Shown: positions 25,180-34,448, counted from the first letter of the stretch. The stretch is DNA of 64,000 bases from Dyadobacter linearis (GCF_907165045.1 NZ_CAJRAU010000008.1:62001-126000); one strand, 5' to 3'. The notes: a model not told the origin generated them from the letters alone. Program-made: numbers and translations.

Positions 25180-27000
25180 CTAGTTACTTTTTTCGGTGGA
25201 TTCTTTCAGGTATTTGTACTTGCCGCTTGTTTGAAGTCCCATGGAATACTCTGGCAGACCGGTAGTGTAGTAATTCATAAATCGATAACTGCTCGAATCG
25301 GGGGTAAATCGATATTCAGCTTTTGGAGGATTCGCTGACGGCTTGAACGTTTTAGGCTCAAAGAAAGCAAGGGAAGAGTTAAAAAGATCCTCAACCTCTA
25401 CTTTAGCTATCCGGACAACTTTGAGAAACGGTTTAGGTTCGGGTAAATGAAATCCCTGGCGTTTATCGGACTTCTCACCTGGCAGATCAAATCTAATTTC
25501 GATATTCTGCGCCGCGCTCAGAGGTTTTCCATTCTGTACCGCGGGCTCCCATTTGGGCATATTCTTCACAAGTCTGATAGCCTCTGCATCCAGACCAAAT
25601 CCTACGCCTTTTACGATCACTATATTACCAATAGAACCTTCTTCTGCAACAGTAAATCTCACGAACACGGAACCTGAGACAAGCGCTTTGCTTGCGCTTT
25701 CCGGGTACTTGGTGTTAGTTTTGAGATATTCGAGCATCGCCTGATGTCCACCTGGAAACTGCGGCTTTTGTTCTGCTACTGTCAAAGGTCCGGCATTTTG
25801 TTTAGTAACAGCTGGCTTCTCGATAGCTGCATTATTAGCAGTAGCCGAAGCTTTAATTGGTTCATTATCAATTTCGAGTGTGAAATCGTAAGTAAGTTTG
25901 TTTTTATCAATCGTCATTTCCTGCGACTTAAACTGCACGTGGCTGACTACAATCGAGGCGTTTTCCGGCACATTACGAAGCTCATATTTTCCTTGCTTAT
26001 CAGTCGGTGCACCCTGATTAGTTCCTTTTACGATCACGATCGCATCGGCAATTTTGTTTCCGCTTTTGTCCGAAACAGTTCCTTTAATATCAATACCAAA
26101 ACTTTCATTAACAGCCGGATTTTCACGTTCCGGCGCAGGCAAGTACATTCTAGAAGCGGTCAGAAAAACAGTGAGCGCAGTCAGTGGGATGATCAGCGCA
26201 TATTTCCCCAGCAACCATTTTGAAGTGCGGTTTTTGTATATCATCTGAATTCTGTTTTTAAGTAAGGATGAATTGGCAAAATGATTCGCGAGTACCTGTT
26301 CAGGCACTTTTAATGCATAGGAGACCAGGAAATTTGCATAACGGTCACGGTTCGGCGCTTCCGCATCGGCGAGGTATTCGTGCACAGCCTGTATCGAACG
26401 CTTGTACATCCACACTACCGGATTGAGCCAGAACACCACTTTCAGCAGCTCAATCAAAATCACATCGAAACTATGCCACTGCCGGATATGCACATATTCG
26501 TGGCGGATGATCGCGTCGGGGTTATTCTCATAGTCTGACCTGTTCACGATCAGCCATTTAAAGAATGAAAATGAGCCGGTTTCTGCACTTTGGAGTTGTC
26601 CGTTGTCGAATAGCAGGAGCGTGTAAGCGTCCGTGCGAATGCGCTCGCCGCGGCGGAGTAGCGAAAATAACTTTTGAAATGAGCTTAATAACTTGAAAAT
26701 CATGACCATAACTCCCGCCAGATAGTAACCCGCTACCAGGATAGCCCAGTTGAACGGCTCCTCTACCGTTTCGGTAACTGCGGGAATTAGTTGCGTGGAT
26801 TGCTGGTCGTAACTGGTTTCTAATACCGGCGCAGGAACCCAAAACGTGATCGCAGGGAGCAAAAACGCTGCCCCAATCGACGCTAGCAAATAGAACCTGT
26901 TCCACTTGAAGAACGTATGCTGCCTGAAAAACAACCAGTAACAGCCGTAGAACAGTACCAGGTACAGGTTCGTTTTTGCCAGATAGGTCAGCATTTCCAT
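25180..27000 (-). CDS. M56 (BlaR1-type) metallopeptidase with CarboxypepD_reg and TonB C-terminal domains
   Basis: The 606-residue protein has N-terminal transmembrane helices (about 8-25, 36-55, 85-105), then the M56 zinc site HEYVH (167-171), with the third ligand region VHEYLADAEA (about 206-215). A last helix is near 262-280. A CarboxypepD_reg-like domain follows (about 303-375, IKGTVSDKSGNKIADAIVIV), then a TonB C-terminal domain (about 405-505, FPGGHQAMLEYLKTNTKYPE ... FRFTVAEEGSIGNIVIVKG-like). The C-terminal 100 residues are unassigned. BlaR1 relatives are membrane sensors that cleave a BlaI repressor. It is the third gene of the blaI operon, 5 bp after the second M56 gene. Confidence 0.9.
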   Translation of the reverse strand: MEMLTYLAKTNLYLVLFYGCYWLFFRQHTFFKWNRFYLLASIGAAFLLPAITFWVPAPVLETSYDQQSTQLIPAVTETVEEPFNWAILVAGYYLAGVMVMIFKLLSSFQKLFSLLRRGERIRTDAYTLLLFDNGQLQSAETGSFSFFKWLIVNRSDYENNPDAIIRHEYVHIRQWHSFDVILIELLKVVFWLNPVVWMYKRSIQAVHEYLADAEAPNRDRYANFLVSYALKVPEQVLANHFANSSLLKNRIQMIYKNRTSKWLLGKYALIIPLTALTVFLTASRMYLPAPERENPAVNESFGIDIKGTVSDKSGNKIADAIVIVKGTNQGAPTDKQGKYELRNVPENASIVVSHVQFKSQEMTIDKNKLTYDFTLEIDNEPIKASATANNAAIEKPAVTKQNAGPLTVAEQKPQFPGGHQAMLEYLKTNTKYPESASKALVSGSVFVRFTVAEEGSIGNIVIVKGVGFGLDAEAIRLVKNMPKWEPAVQNGKPLSAAQNIEIRFDLPGEKSDKRQGFHLPEPKPFLKVVRIAKVEVEDLFNSSLAFFEPKTFKPSANPPKAEYRFTPDSSSYRFMNYYTTGLPEYSMGLQTSGKYKYLKESTEKSN

Positions 27001-27005
27001 GATTT

Positions 27006-28748
27006 CTAGTTTTTCTTGGTCGTGATCAGGACTACGCCATTTTTACCTTCTTCTCCGTAAACATCCGGTGTTCCTGCTTTTTTCAAAACACTGATTGATT
27101 CAATTTTATCAGGATCAAGTTCGGATGTGCTCAAACCGTCCGTTTGTTTAACACCGTCGATGATGTACAATGGCGGATTTTTCTCTGCCGACGGGTCGCC
27201 TTTGAACCGTACTCCCACACTGGCTGTACCACCCGGGTTCAGCTCACGCACTTTGGCGGTACCTGAGGCTTGGTCGTTCGTTTTATCGGAAATATGCACG
27301 ACGGTAGCCTCGTTCGAAGCTTCCGGCTTGGCTGGTTTTGTAGTAATATCAATTACTCCGCCTTTCGCTTTGTTACCATAAGAAGCAACAGCCTGGTCAC
27401 CTTTAAGTACATTCACCGAGGCGATCTGGTAAGACTGGACGTTTTTTTGAACATCCTCCTTTTTCATTTCCTTTCCGTCGACCACATACAAAGGATTATC
27501 TTTCGTGTCTTCGAGGTTCAATCTTCCCGAGGTATTTTCTTCCAGCATAAAATTGATCGGAAGCGTCATTTTTACATTCACTTTATGCCCGTTCTGCTCA
27601 CCTGGTGTCCAGGCAGGCATACTTTTCACAACCCGCACTGCCTCCTCATCACAACCAAATCCAATACCCTTTTCTATCATGACATTCTGCACATTGCCCG
27701 ATTCAGTGATGATATATGAAACAAATACCTTTCCCTGCACATTTGCTTTGGCCGCTGCCGTCGGATACTTGATTTTCCTGGCTAGAAATTGAAACATCGC
27801 TGTCTCCCCTCCCGGATATTTCGGTTGGGTTTCCACTACCATGAAAACTTTGTCAGGCATTTTCTCTTCCCCTGTTTTGGCTGTTTCTGGTTGTTTGTCT
27901 TCGCGCTGCTCACAGCCCGCTACGAACAATGCGGTGGCGCCTATTAGTGTAGCTGCTGCCAGATAGGTACTCAGCAGCCATTTCGGGCTTCGGTTTTTGT
28001 AGATCATCTGGATTCGGGATTTAAGTTGTGATGGTTTGAAAAAATGGTTTGTCAATGAAGCCACGGGCGCATTTAATGCATAACTGACTAAAAAACGCGC
28101 ATAATTCTCCCGGTTGGAAGCTTTCGAATCGGCCAGGAATTCGTGTACTTCCTGTAAATCGCGTTTGTAGAGGAGCAGGACCGGATTGAACCAGAACAGC
28201 ACTTTCATGATCTCCAAAAACAGAATATCCGCACTATGCCACTGCCGTGTGTGCACCATTTCATGACACAGAATATCGTCAAAATGGCTCTCATAGTCGT
28301 TTCGATTGATTACAATCCATTTAAGGAAAGAAAATGAGCCGATCTTGTTCGAGTCGATCATCACTACGGTGCAATCTTCCAGCTCGATCACTTCGCCGGA
28401 TTTCAGAAAATTTCTGAGTTGGAGAATATGGCGAATCAGGTAGATAAGCGAGATGATCAGGCCGACGATGTAAACAAACCACGCTGCCTGCGTCCACGTT
28501 ACCAGCGGCTCTTCCTGCTGCTCAAACGTAATGGCGACCGGGGCCGAGCTTACTTCGTAAATAGCCGGGATCGCCGGCGCGGTTTCGGGGTATATCACAA
28601 AAGGCAATGCAAATGCGATCGCGATCGAGCCGAGCAGGTAAATGCGGTTCCACTGGAAAAAGGTGTGGTTCCGGAGCATCAGTCGGTAACAGGCAAATAA
28701 TAAAATCCAGTACAGATTTACCTTGCCGATATATAAGAGCATATCCAT
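27006..28748 (-). CDS. M56 (BlaR1-type) metallopeptidase with TonB C-terminal domain and two plug-like repeats
   Basis: The 580-residue protein has N-terminal transmembrane segments and the zinc site HEMVH (162-166), with VHEFLADSKAS downstream. A helix near residues 250-280 ends in the Cys of GCEQREDKQPET. A TonB C-terminal domain follows (about 305-400, KYPGGETAMFQFLARKIKYP). Two copies of a SusC-like plug fragment come next: PLYVVDGKEM...VNVLKG...GGVIDITTK (about 415-465) and PPLYIIDGVKQ...ISVLKK...GVVLITTKK (about 522-580). It probably works with the upstream BlaI repressor as a signal-transducing protease. The duplicated plug fragment is unusual. Confidence 0.9.
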   Translation of the reverse strand: MDMLLYIGKVNLYWILLFACYRLMLRNHTFFQWNRIYLLGSIAIAFALPFVIYPETAPAIPAIYEVSSAPVAITFEQQEEPLVTWTQAAWFVYIVGLIISLIYLIRHILQLRNFLKSGEVIELEDCTVVMIDSNKIGSFSFLKWIVINRNDYESHFDDILCHEMVHTRQWHSADILFLEIMKVLFWFNPVLLLYKRDLQEVHEFLADSKASNRENYARFLVSYALNAPVASLTNHFFKPSQLKSRIQMIYKNRSPKWLLSTYLAAATLIGATALFVAGCEQREDKQPETAKTGEEKMPDKVFMVVETQPKYPGGETAMFQFLARKIKYPTAAAKANVQGKVFVSYIITESGNVQNVMIEKGIGFGCDEEAVRVVKSMPAWTPGEQNGHKVNVKMTLPINFMLEENTSGRLNLEDTKDNPLYVVDGKEMKKEDVQKNVQSYQIASVNVLKGDQAVASYGNKAKGGVIDITTKPAKPEASNEATVVHISDKTNDQASGTAKVRELNPGGTASVGVRFKGDPSAEKNPPLYIIDGVKQTDGLSTSELDPDKIESISVLKKAGTPDVYGEEGKNGVVLITTKKN

Positions 28749-28759
28749 GGCTAACAGAT

Positions 28760-29134
28760 TTATTTTTCGTCTTTGTGCTGATTGATGAGTTTCATGATCT
28801 CGTCTAGGTCCTTCGTTTTCAGATCATTGTCCTTTACAAAAAACGAAACAAGGTTAGGCAGTGAATTGTCGAAGTAATTGACCATTAACTGCTTCATTTC
28901 GTGTCGCTTATATTCCTCCTCGCTGATCAGCGGAAAGTATTCGTGCGTCTTTCCGTAAGCGTTGTAGCCTACCACCTCTTTCTTTTCAAGAATGCGGATG
29001 ATCGTCGAAACCGTGTTGTATGCTGGCTTAGGTTCAGGCATTTCGGCCAGTATATCTTTGACAAATCCTTTTTTTAATTGCCAAAGAATCCGCATTACCT
29101 CTTCCTCAGCGCGTGTCAATGTGCGTACTTCCAT
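28760..29134 (-). CDS. blaI: BlaI/MecI-family transcriptional repressor
   Basis: The 124-residue protein has a winged-helix N-terminus (LTRAEEEVMRILWQLKKG, then PKPAYNTVSTIIRILEKKEV) and a C-terminal dimerisation helix region, the normal length for the family. BlaI-type repressors block their own operon until the paired M56 protein triggers their cleavage. It is the first gene of an operon with two M56 genes (gaps of 11 and 5 bp), and two operator-like palindromes lie upstream. No beta-lactamase or PBP gene is nearby, so the target is probably envelope stress or another signal. Confidence 0.93.
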   Translation of the reverse strand: MEVRTLTRAEEEVMRILWQLKKGFVKDILAEMPEPKPAYNTVSTIIRILEKKEVVGYNAYGKTHEYFPLISEEEYKRHEMKQLMVNYFDNSLPNLVSFFVKDNDLKTKDLDEIMKLINQHKDEK

Positions 29135-29174
29135 GATATTGATATTGTATTGAAAAGTTAATTAACTGATAATT

Positions 29175-29219
29175 CAAATGTAGGACTATTTATTTAGTTT
29201 CAAAACTATTTTATTAGTT
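29175..29219 (-). promoter_or_regulatory. Promoter with two phased BlaI-type operators upstream of blaI
   Basis: Read on the minus strand, TTTG (29204-29201) and TACATTTG (29182-29175) are 18 bases apart, a Bacteroidota-type promoter. Overlapping it are two palindromes, ACTA-N6-TAGT at 29185-29198 and AACTA-N6-TAGTT at 29204-29219. Their centres are exactly 20 bp apart, so both face the same side of the helix. BlaI/MecI operators are of this dyad type, and the placement would block RNA polymerase. The rest of the gap to 29306 also holds an inverted repeat, CTTGTTT and AAACAAG (29235-29256), nearer the divergent gene. Confidence 0.65.
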
Positions 29220-29306
29220 ATTTAAAAATTCTCACTTGTTTTTATCTTTAAACAAGGCTGGCATAGTATTAGCGAACCTGCTTTCTGTCTCTCTTTCTAT
29301 CCAAAT

Positions 29307-29780
29307 ATGACTGAACTGATCACGATTAAGGTAAATGGCAAAGTGCATAATGTCGAAGCGGATCCGGAAATGCCTTTGCTCTATTTGCTGCGAAACGATT
29401 TGCGGCTGAACGGACCAAAATACGGTTGCGGGATCGAGCGTTGCGGCAGTTGTATGGTGCTTTTGAACGGAAAGTCACAGCCTTCCTGCGTGATACCCGC
29501 TTCTTCTGCGGCAGTTTACGAGGTCACCACATTGGACGGGCTTGCCAAAAACGGGAGGTTGGATCCTGTTCAGGAAGCATTTATAGAAGAGCAGGCTGCG
29601 CAATGCGGCTATTGTATGAACGGCATGATCATGTCCGCCAAATCATTACTCGCCGAAAACAAAAATCCCTCTGACGAACAGATTCGCCAGGCGCTCAATA
29701 GGGTACTTTGTCGCTGCGGCACACATACCCGAATTATCAGTGCGGTAAAAAAGGCAGCGGCCAAAATGAAAAATTCATGA
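29307..29780 (+). CDS. (2Fe-2S)-binding subunit of a molybdenum hydroxylase
   Basis: The 157-residue protein has a plant-type ferredoxin domain with CGIERCGSCMVLLNGKSQPSC (Cys cluster 1). A helical domain holds the second cluster, QAAQCGYCMNGMIMSA and NRVLCRCGTHTRI. This is the small subunit of xanthine oxidase-family enzymes of the isoquinoline 1-oxidoreductase/aldehyde oxidoreductase type. Electrons flow from the molybdenum site through its two clusters. Its stop codon overlaps the start of the large subunit by 4 bp. No FAD subunit is present nearby. Confidence 0.93.
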   Translation: MTELITIKVNGKVHNVEADPEMPLLYLLRNDLRLNGPKYGCGIERCGSCMVLLNGKSQPSCVIPASSAAVYEVTTLDGLAKNGRLDPVQEAFIEEQAAQCGYCMNGMIMSAKSLLAENKNPSDEQIRQALNRVLCRCGTHTRIISAVKKAAAKMKNS

Positions 29781-31981
29781 AAGATCACACGCATTTCAGC
29801 TCCGACAGGCGCTCGTTCCTCAAAAGTTCCGGGCACTTGGTGATCGGTTTTCAGCTTTTTCCTGCCTTAGCAGCTATTACCGGGTTTGAGGACAAATCTG
29901 TTTGTGAAATAGAGCCGGTTGCAGATGGCCAGACGATCGACGCCTGGATTCGCTTCGATGCAGACGGTAAGCTGTCGGTTATTACTGGCAAAATGGAGCT
30001 CGGCCAGGGTATCCGCACGGCGCTGATGCAAATGGCCGCCGAAGAACTGGATATCCCGATGAATAGAGTGAAAATTATCATAGCAGATACGGGCCAGACG
30101 CAGGATGAACGCTACACTGCCGGCAGCGGCTCCATCGAAGGCAGCGGTCGCGCGATCCGGAATGCAGCTGCCGAAGCGAGGCAATATCTATTGAAGCTGG
30201 CTGCGGAAAAGCTTCAAACGGAGGTTGAAAACCTGTCGGTCAAAGACGGAGTGGTAATATCTTCCAAAAGTAAGAAAACGGTCACTTACCAGGAATTAGT
30301 TACAGGTAAACGTCTGGAAGTGGAAGTGACCGGAAAGGCGCCGCTGAAAGATCCTGCGTCGTACAAGCTTGTTGGTAAAGCGATCCACCGAGATGATATT
30401 GCACAAATGGCCGCAGCCAAAGCCTATTACATTCAGGATATGCGGTTACCCGGGATGGTGCACGCCCGTATTTTACGCCCTCCTGTTTATGATTCCAAAC
30501 TTGTTTCTGTACCGAAAGAACAGATCGCAAAAGCACCTGGCGTACTGAAACTGGTCGTGAACGGGAACTTCGTGGCAGTGATCGCAGACAAAGAATATAC
30601 TGCTGTAAAAGCTTTGGGAATCTTAAAAACCGACGCAAAATGGGATTCGAAGCCACTTAGTGTTTTACCTCAAAATTTATATAACAATATACTAGAAACT
30701 GCTTCTGACTCCAAAGTAGTAGAGGAAAGCGGCGGCAGCGTACCAGCGAAGGATTTTACGCACGAAGCTGTATATAAAAAACCGTATCAAATGCACGGAT
30801 CGATTGGCCCGTCGTGCGCGATCGGCCTCTGGAAGAACGATCTGCTTACTATCTGGTCGCACAGCCAGGGCGTTTACCCGCTGCGGAAAACGATTTCAGA
30901 TCTCCTGAAATTGCCGGAAAGCAAGATCAGGGTAATCGGTGTCCCGGGCGCGGGATGTTACGGCCACAATGGCGCCGACGATGCGGGCGGCGATGCGGCT
31001 TTGCTTGCGATGGAAATGCCGGGTAAGCCTGTGCGCGTGCAATGGATGCGGGAAGACGAGCATAAATGGGAGCCTTATGGTTCTGCGATGCTATTAAGTA
31101 TAAGGGGGCGGATCGGCGCGGCTGGTAAAATCGATGCCTGGGATACGGAGATTTGTTCGGATACGCACAGCTCGCGGCCGGGCGGCAATGCGGGGCACTT
31201 GCTCGCAGGAAGACATATTGCCAAACCGTTTACCTTCAAATCGGGCGGTTTTTCGGGCGGCAGCCACCGGAACTCAGTGCCGCTTTATGATTTTGCTGCT
31301 AAGAAAATAAGTCTGCGCGACTTCGACGGACCATTGCGGAGTTCTGCATTGAGGAGTCTGGGTGCGTACGGGAATATCTTTGCGCTGGAATCTTTCATGG
31401 ACGAACTTGCGTGGAAAGCGGGCGAGGATCCGGTCGCTTTCCGGCTGACGCATTTAAAAGATGAGCGCGCGCGGCAGGTGATTACGACGCTGGTTCAAAA
31501 AGCAGGCTGGGGGCAGGGTAAAGGGGAAGGTTTTGCTTTTGCCCAATACAAAAACAGCGCGGCGTACCTGGCCGTGAAGGCGGAAGTAACTATTGACAAA
31601 GCAGCCAAAACGTACCAATTGACGAAATTAAGCGCTGTGATCGATTCGGGTCAGGTGATCAATAGCGATGGGATCATAAACCAGACTTCCGGTGGAATGA
31701 TCCAGGCGGCAAGCTGGACCATGCTGGAAGAAGTGAAGTTTGATAAAACGGGCATTACCAGTACTACCTGGGAAACTTACCCGATCCTCCGTTTTGATCA
31801 GGTCCCGCATACGGAAGTTCATATTATCCACAGGCCGGGGGACGAGCCGCTTGGTGCAGGAGAAGCGGCTCAGGGACCAACTGCCGCCGCGATTGCCAAC
31901 GCGATTTTTCATGCCACCGGCAGCCGCCTGCGCGAATTGCCTTTGACACCCGACAAAATCAATTGGGAAAAGATCAGCTGA
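29777..31981 (+). CDS. Molybdopterin-binding aldehyde oxidase/isoquinoline oxidoreductase large subunit, Tat-exported
   Basis: The protein has about 734 residues from the ATG at 29777, which overlaps the previous stop by 4 bp; the longer in-frame start at 29708 lies inside the upstream gene. The N-terminus holds a twin-arginine signal, SDRRSFLKSSGHLVIGF. Molybdopterin-dehydrogenase motifs include GKMELGQGIRTALMQMAAEE, AGSGSIEGSGRAIRNAA, QMHGSIGPSCAI, PGAGCYGHNGADDAGGDA, LRSLGAYGNIFALESF and the C-terminal EPLGAGEAAQGPTAAAIANA (the catalytic Glu region). It hydroxylates an aldehyde or heterocycle in the periplasm. It ends overlapping the convergent kinase gene by 8 bp. Confidence 0.93.
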   Translation: MKDHTHFSSDRRSFLKSSGHLVIGFQLFPALAAITGFEDKSVCEIEPVADGQTIDAWIRFDADGKLSVITGKMELGQGIRTALMQMAAEELDIPMNRVKIIIADTGQTQDERYTAGSGSIEGSGRAIRNAAAEARQYLLKLAAEKLQTEVENLSVKDGVVISSKSKKTVTYQELVTGKRLEVEVTGKAPLKDPASYKLVGKAIHRDDIAQMAAAKAYYIQDMRLPGMVHARILRPPVYDSKLVSVPKEQIAKAPGVLKLVVNGNFVAVIADKEYTAVKALGILKTDAKWDSKPLSVLPQNLYNNILETASDSKVVEESGGSVPAKDFTHEAVYKKPYQMHGSIGPSCAIGLWKNDLLTIWSHSQGVYPLRKTISDLLKLPESKIRVIGVPGAGCYGHNGADDAGGDAALLAMEMPGKPVRVQWMREDEHKWEPYGSAMLLSIRGRIGAAGKIDAWDTEICSDTHSSRPGGNAGHLLAGRHIAKPFTFKSGGFSGGSHRNSVPLYDFAAKKISLRDFDGPLRSSALRSLGAYGNIFALESFMDELAWKAGEDPVAFRLTHLKDERARQVITTLVQKAGWGQGKGEGFAFAQYKNSAAYLAVKAEVTIDKAAKTYQLTKLSAVIDSGQVINSDGIINQTSGGMIQAASWTMLEEVKFDKTGITSTTWETYPILRFDQVPHTEVHIIHRPGDEPLGAGEAAQGPTAAAIANAIFHATGSRLRELPLTPDKINWEKIS

Positions 31982-33977
31982 CTGCCTCGGGAGCTGCATT
32001 CCGGCTCACATTTAAATGGCGGCTGATCACCCGCATCAGTTCTTCTGCACGAAAAGGTTTGGTAACGAAGCTTGCAAACTTGACCCCGTCAATTTCCGGC
32101 GCTTTTTCGGCAAAAGTATCTGCGGTAAAAGCGATCACAGGCACGTGCGCGTGTTGAGGATAATTGGTGCGAATAGCTTTCATCGCCGCAATGCCGTCCA
32201 TCACAGGCATTTGAATGTCCATTAAGATCAGATCAAATTCCCCATCGTCCAGGTAGGAAAGCACTTCCTGTCCATTGTTGCAAATGACAAAATAAGCTCC
32301 CCACCGCGTAAGCAGATGCTTGAGCAATATCTGATTGGCCAGAATATCCTCGGCAGCCAGGATACGGTAACCTTTCAGAGAAACCTGCTCGGGTGCTACT
32401 ATCCGCTGCGGTTCGATTGCATTTGCGACCTTACCAAAATTAAGAATCACGCTGAAAGTGGCGCCTTCGCCCAGTTTACTTTGAGCAGAGATCGTTCCGT
32501 TCATCAGTTCGGTAATTTTTCTGGTAATGCTGAGACCAAGACCGGTCCCGCCGAAATACCGGGTTGCATCATTTTGGTGCGCCTGTGAGAAGCTGTCGAA
32601 AATATTACCGAGCTTATCTTCCGAAATGCCAATTCCTGAGTCAGTTACGTCAATTTTAATATCGACACTATCGCCCTTATCCTCATATAATTCCACCGAA
32701 ACTTTCACAAATCCGCCTTCCTCCGTGAACTTGATAGCATTCCCGACCAGATTGATCAGGATCTGGTTCAGCCTGTACGCATCTCCCATTAATAATTTCG
32801 GCACATTAGGTCCGGCGCGGAAAGCGAGGTCGATCGATTTTTCCTTTGCTCTCACCTCGAACGTCCTGACCAGGTATTCCAGTTTCTCTTTCAGGTCAAA
32901 TTCAAAGTTTTCCAGCCCGAACTTACCCGCTTCGATTTTGGAGAAATCAAGAATATCATTCAGGATAACCATCAGGTTATCAGCCGAATATTTAATCATT
33001 TTAAGGTATTGTCTGTCTTCCTCAGGAAAATTGCTGCTCAGCAGGAGCTCTGTAAATCCAATGATACCATTCATTGGCGTACGGATCTCGTGGCTCATGG
33101 TCGACAGGAAATCGGACTTGATGCGGGTAGCTTCTTCGGCATCTTTCTTGGCTTGTAACAGCTCTTTTTCCACCAGTTTTCGGGCGGTAATATCAATCGC
33201 GGTGCCAAGCACTTCCTGTACACTTCCCTTTTCATTGCGCTTGAAAGGCACTTCTCTCGTAATGATCCAGACCTCCGACCCGTCACGGTGTTTCAGCCTG
33301 AACTCCTTTTCGATCACATCCGAATCCTTTACCCAATGCCGCATGTAATGGTAGTGCCGGCGAAATGTGAGCTGGTCCTGGTCATTGATAATTTTGGTCA
33401 GCCCACTAATGCTGTCAGATATATTATCCTCCTCTGAATATCCTAATATTTTGGATATCTGTTTGTTATGAAAAATGTTGGTCCAATTCTCAATATCAAT
33501 CACGTAGATGATATTGGGAGACAGCAATGCTATTTTATTAATAAATTCCTCTTTTTCGGCAAGTTCGCGATGAGCCCGCTTGCGTCCCTCTTCCGCTTCC
33601 CGCATCCGGCTCATTGTATGGAAAGTTTTCGCCAGTTTTTCGGCATTGATCTCTGACTTGGGGAAATAGTCCATTGCTCCGGCCTTCATCATTTCCACGG
33701 CAATACGTTCGTCACTCTGTGAGGTAAGTACGATCACCGGAAGATTTGGCGCCACTTTTTTGATCTTTTTCAGTAATTCCAGGCCGTTCGTTTTCGGCAG
33801 CTGGTAATCCAGGAAAATGCAGGTAGGAAACCAGGTTTCCAGCACTTGTAATGCATCTTCGGCGTATTTCGAGATCCTTATTTCTCCGAGCTCTACCTGT
33901 GACTCTTGAACGGCGTGCGCGAAATGCATCGCGTCGATATCGTCGTCGTCTACTAACAGGATGTTAAGGGTAGTCAT
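31974..33977 (-). CDS. Hybrid sensor histidine kinase (REC-PAS-HisKA-HATPase-REC)
   Basis: The 667-residue soluble protein has no transmembrane segment. A first receiver domain (about 5-125, phospho-Asp57 in CIFLDYQLP) is followed by a PAS domain (about 150-270). HisKA carries the acceptor His296 in STMSHEIRTPMNGIIGF. An HATPase domain follows (LINLVGNAIKFTEEGG, DSGIGI, GGTGLGLSI), then a C-terminal receiver (about 545-655, LILMDIQMPVMDG). The multi-step relay suggests phosphate transfer to an unseen HPt or regulator. It lies 27 bp downstream of a truncated FIST gene, which probably once provided its sensory input. Confidence 0.93.
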   Translation of the reverse strand: MTTLNILLVDDDDIDAMHFAHAVQESQVELGEIRISKYAEDALQVLETWFPTCIFLDYQLPKTNGLELLKKIKKVAPNLPVIVLTSQSDERIAVEMMKAGAMDYFPKSEINAEKLAKTFHTMSRMREAEEGRKRAHRELAEKEEFINKIALLSPNIIYVIDIENWTNIFHNKQISKILGYSEEDNISDSISGLTKIINDQDQLTFRRHYHYMRHWVKDSDVIEKEFRLKHRDGSEVWIITREVPFKRNEKGSVQEVLGTAIDITARKLVEKELLQAKKDAEEATRIKSDFLSTMSHEIRTPMNGIIGFTELLLSSNFPEEDRQYLKMIKYSADNLMVILNDILDFSKIEAGKFGLENFEFDLKEKLEYLVRTFEVRAKEKSIDLAFRAGPNVPKLLMGDAYRLNQILINLVGNAIKFTEEGGFVKVSVELYEDKGDSVDIKIDVTDSGIGISEDKLGNIFDSFSQAHQNDATRYFGGTGLGLSITRKITELMNGTISAQSKLGEGATFSVILNFGKVANAIEPQRIVAPEQVSLKGYRILAAEDILANQILLKHLLTRWGAYFVICNNGQEVLSYLDDGEFDLILMDIQMPVMDGIAAMKAIRTNYPQHAHVPVIAFTADTFAEKAPEIDGVKFASFVTKPFRAEELMRVISRHLNVSRNAAPEAVS

Positions 33978-34004
33978 AACAGGTTTTTATCACGCTGAGT
34001 TATG

Positions 34005-34340
34005 TTATTCCGGAAATTTACAAAGGGTCCAGTAATTATTTAGCAAGGTCAGGGTCTCCGCCCATACCGTTGATGAGGCTTTCACCAGCAAGCTCTTAAT
34101 AGCTGTTTTGTCAAATTTAAGGACTGTTGTAACGATGGAATTGTCTTTTAAGAAATTTGCGATTTCACCCGCAGAAGAGTAACCAGAAAAAATCGCGCCG
34201 GGATATTCGCCGGTCAGCTTTTGTGTGAGATTACTTGTCTCGAGCAGCTCGCGGTTGCCAAAAACAACGAATAATTGGGGTGTTAAACTGAATGAAATAG
34301 GAGAGGAAATATCATTATAAACAACCTGTTCAATTTGCAT
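34005..34340 (-). pseudogene. Truncated FIST-domain protein (N-terminal remnant)
   Basis: The 111-residue frame starts MQIEQVVYNDISSPISFSL and carries the FIST N-terminal pattern QLFVVFGNRELLE ... YPGAIFSGYSSAGEIA. FIST proteins are usually about 350-400 residues (FIST_N plus FIST_C). Here the frame leaves the family pattern after about residue 85 and stops, and the next gene starts 27 bp further on. No continuation was found in the remaining bases. Full-length FIST genes are often next to hybrid kinases like this one. It is best read as a 3'-deleted remnant, although a short functional form cannot be excluded. Confidence 0.65.
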
Positions 34341-34448
34341 GAGGTGGATATCTGATCGGGCTTATAATTCGAAATAACAATTTACAGAAAAGTTTTGATA
34401 CTCGAATTAATATTACCCTTATCCCTGTGTAACTCCGGCAATTACGGT

